Origin: Shimia aestuarii
Lineage (GTDB): Bacteria > Pseudomonadota > Alphaproteobacteria > Rhodobacterales > Rhodobacteraceae
Assembly: GCF_022814865.1 (NCBI RefSeq)
Contig: NZ_JAKVRD010000006.1
Span: 155,751-219,750 of the forward strand
Reading direction: 5' to 3'
Length of the DNA stretch: 64,000 nucleotides
The notes beneath the pieces were generated by a model, which made no database searches, had not been told where the DNA came from, and saw only the letters and a program-made list of their open reading frames with translations. Below, piece by piece: positions 62,622-64,000 of this stretch. Position numbers and translations under genes: made by a program. Position 1 is the first letter of the stretch, and the number at the start of each line of letters is the position of its first letter.

Positions 62622-62936
62622 ATGAGCACCTTTGACGACCGTGAAAACGCCTTCGAAAACAAATATGCCCATGACGAAGAGATGAAATTCAAGGCAGAAG
62701 CACGCTGCAACAAGCTGCTTGGCCTCTGGGCTGCCGAAATGCTCGGCAAATCGGGTGAAGAGGCCGAAACCTATGCCCGCGACGTGATCATCGCGGATTT
62801 CGAAGAAGCCGGCCATGAAGACGTGGTGCGCAAGGTTGCGGGCGACCTTGAGGGCAAGGCCGACGCCGACACCATCCGCGCCAAGCGCGAAGAGCTGCTG
62901 CTCGTCGCCAAGGACCAGGTGATGAAAGAGGTCTGA
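62622..62936 (+). CDS. F1-ATPase inhibitor zeta subunit (DUF1476)
   Basis: The 104-residue helical protein (MSTFDDRENAFENKYAHDEEMKFKAEARCNKLLGLWAAEMLG) belongs to DUF1476. The founding member is the zeta subunit that inhibits ATP hydrolysis by the F1Fo-ATPase of Paracoccus denitrificans. The N-terminal segment, FDDRE-AFE-KYAHDEE, is the inhibitory region. It is alphaproteobacteria-specific. ATG 62622 follows AAAGGGA; an in-frame ATG six bases earlier is possible. It is divergent from purC and has its own terminator. Confidence 0.92.
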   Translation: MSTFDDRENAFENKYAHDEEMKFKAEARCNKLLGLWAAEMLGKSGEEAETYARDVIIADFEEAGHEDVVRKVAGDLEGKADADTIRAKREELLLVAKDQVMKEV

Positions 62937-62965
62937 GCCTCTCTCACATCACCCCACCTTCTAGA

Positions 62966-62996
62966 AACGCGCTCCTTCGCTTGGGGCGCGTTTTTT
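62966..62996 (+). terminator. terminator of the zeta-subunit gene
   Basis: AACGCGCTCC (62966-62975) and GGGGCGCGTT (62983-62992) form a 10-bp stem with one T-G pair, followed by six or more Ts. Confidence 0.88.
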
Positions 62997-63074
62997 CGTG
63001 ACAAATTGATGCGTTAAGTGGCGCTTCATGGCTCTCCCCTAGCCTCCTTTCTGGGAGTCACCGGGGAGAATCCA

Positions 63075-64000
63075 TTGCATCGAGATCAGACACGCGCCAT
63101 CGCGCGCCCAGCCCTGCGCAAACTGCTGCGCCCCTTTCTGAGTGCGGGCCTTCTGCTCGCCTGTGCCGCGCTGCTGTCGGCCCGCCTCGAAGGGCTCGAT
63201 CTGGCCGCACTGCGCCGGGCTTTTGGCGGGGTCACGCTGGACCAATGGGGCCTTGCCGCGCTTGCCACGGGGCTGAGCTTTCTTGCTGTGGCGCGCTACG
63301 ATGTCATCGCGCATCGCCATTTCGCGACCCATTGCCCGGCCCCCCGCGCCGCGCTCGCCGGGGCCAGCGCCATCGCCTTGGGCCAAACCCTTGGCGCGGG
63401 CGTCGTGGTGGGTGCCTTGGTGCGTTGGCGCATGGTGCCGGGATTGTCGCTGCCGCTGGCCGCGCGCCTGTCGCTTTTTGTCGCGCTGAGCTTCCTTGCC
63501 GCGCTCCTCGTCACGATCGCACTTGTCCGCCTCACCGTCCCCACCGCGCCATTACCCGCCGGGGTGGCTGTTCTGATCCTAGTGGCGGCTCTGGCGCTTG
63601 TCGGAACCGCCTTCTTCGCCCCGACGCTTTGGATCGGACGTCACCGCCTGACGTTGCCAAGCCTGCCTGCGCTCTGGGCGCTCTGGCTGTTCTGCTGCCT
63701 CGATACCGGCCTCGCCGCGTTTGCCCTCCATTGCCTTCTACCGGCGGAGGTCGCGCTTTCCTTTGCCGCCTTCTTCCCGGCTTTCCTGCTCGCCCTCGGT
63801 GCGGCGATCCTGTCCGGCACGCCCGGCGGCGTCGGCCCGTTCGAACTCGCGCTCTTGGCGCTCCTGCCTGCGACACCCGAGGCCGACCTGATCGCCGCGA
63901 TCCTCGCCTTTCGCATCCTGTACTACGCCTGTCCGGCCCTAATCGCGGCGGCGCTTCTTTTCCGCCGCCCCGATGCGGCCCCCGACGCCCCACTTACCAC
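63075..64000 (+). CDS. LPG synthase/MprF-type membrane protein (partial, runs off right edge)
   Basis: The open frame starts at TTG 63075 with GGGGAG six bases before it and continues past the window end (308 codons seen). The product has about eight hydrophobic segments. It contains LALGAAILSGTPGGVGPFELALLA, whose PGGVGPFE motif is the hallmark of the flippase half of lysylphosphatidylglycerol synthase/MprF and the UPF0104 group. If a C-terminal synthase domain follows, it would be an aminoacyl-PG or ornithine-lipid type enzyme; if not, a stand-alone UPF0104 protein. No ATG start fits. Confidence 0.72.
   Translation, partial: MHRDQTRAIARPALRKLLRPFLSAGLLLACAALLSARLEGLDLAALRRAFGGVTLDQWGLAALATGLSFLAVARYDVIAHRHFATHCPAPRAALAGASAIALGQTLGAGVVVGALVRWRMVPGLSLPLAARLSLFVALSFLAALLVTIALVRLTVPTAPLPAGVAVLILVAALALVGTAFFAPTLWIGRHRLTLPSLPALWALWLFCCLDTGLAAFALHCLLPAEVALSFAAFFPAFLLALGAAILSGTPGGVGPFELALLALLPATPEADLIAAILAFRILYYACPALIAAALLFRRPDAAPDAPLT

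Overview
This window is a continuous stretch of high-GC, gene-dense chromosome from an alphaproteobacterium, most likely a marine Rhodobacteraceae (Roseobacter-type) species. The evidence is the iscR-iscS-sufB-(small genes)-sufC-sufD-sufS operon layout, an IscR without the classical cysteines, a CckA kinase preceded by a CtrA-type site, a GTTC-N7-GTTC SOS box at recA, an F1-ATPase zeta inhibitor, an RNase E with a huge acidic insertion in its S1 domain, and DctB/DctD and CtaA of alphaproteobacterial type. I see no insertion sequence, prophage, integrase, CRISPR array or rRNA. The two tRNA genes (Arg-CCG, Gly-CCC) both look intact and encode CCA.

Layout. 1-2.4 kb: dTDP-rhamnose genes rfbB (cut by the left edge) and rfbC, then a secreted polysaccharide lyase. 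2.5-3.8 kb: tRNA-Arg and a two-domain SAM methyltransferase that may be DsyB-like. 3.8-12.6 kb: an eleven-gene Fe-S assembly operon under a promoter carrying an Irr-type box. 12.6-17.2 kb: hydrolase, HD phosphohydrolase, YitT, SMR transporter, typA. 17.2-21.6 kb: DUF1330, alaS, recA. 21.7-29.6 kb: sulfotransferase-like gene, cckA, rsmB, guaB and a corrinoid-protein reactivase. 29.7-33.6 kb: tRNA-Gly and pgi-pgl-zwf. 33.7-41.8 kb: radical SAM protein, gyrA, membrane protein, M32 carboxypeptidase, ctaA, trmJ. 42-47.1 kb: ThiE-like protein, psuK-psuG pseudouridine degradation, DUF502, patatin, 3-hydroxybutyrate dehydrogenase. 47.2-53 kb: a candidate small RNA, an orphan peptide-binding protein, a P450 coupled to a membrane hydrolase, ccdA and tusA. 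53-59.6 kb: rne with a long leader and the dctB-dctD two-component pair. 59.6-62.5 kb: purC-purS-(alcohol dehydrogenase)-purQ. 62.6-64 kb: ATPase zeta inhibitor and the start of an MprF/LPG-synthase-type membrane protein.

Most of the window is housekeeping. The most interesting points are regulatory or contextual: an Irr-like box inside the -10 of the iscR-suf promoter together with a cysteine-poor IscR; a TTAA-N7-TTAA site in front of cckA; a palindrome centred on the alaS promoter; a promoter-hairpin-terminator unit that looks like a ~76-nt small RNA; a DctD-family activator without GAFTGA; an alcohol dehydrogenase inside the purine operon; a P450 translationally coupled to an unusual membrane alpha/beta hydrolase; and an uncharacterised radical SAM protein. 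Nothing amounts to a clearly new multi-gene system. Function calls rest on reading motifs by eye, without database searches.
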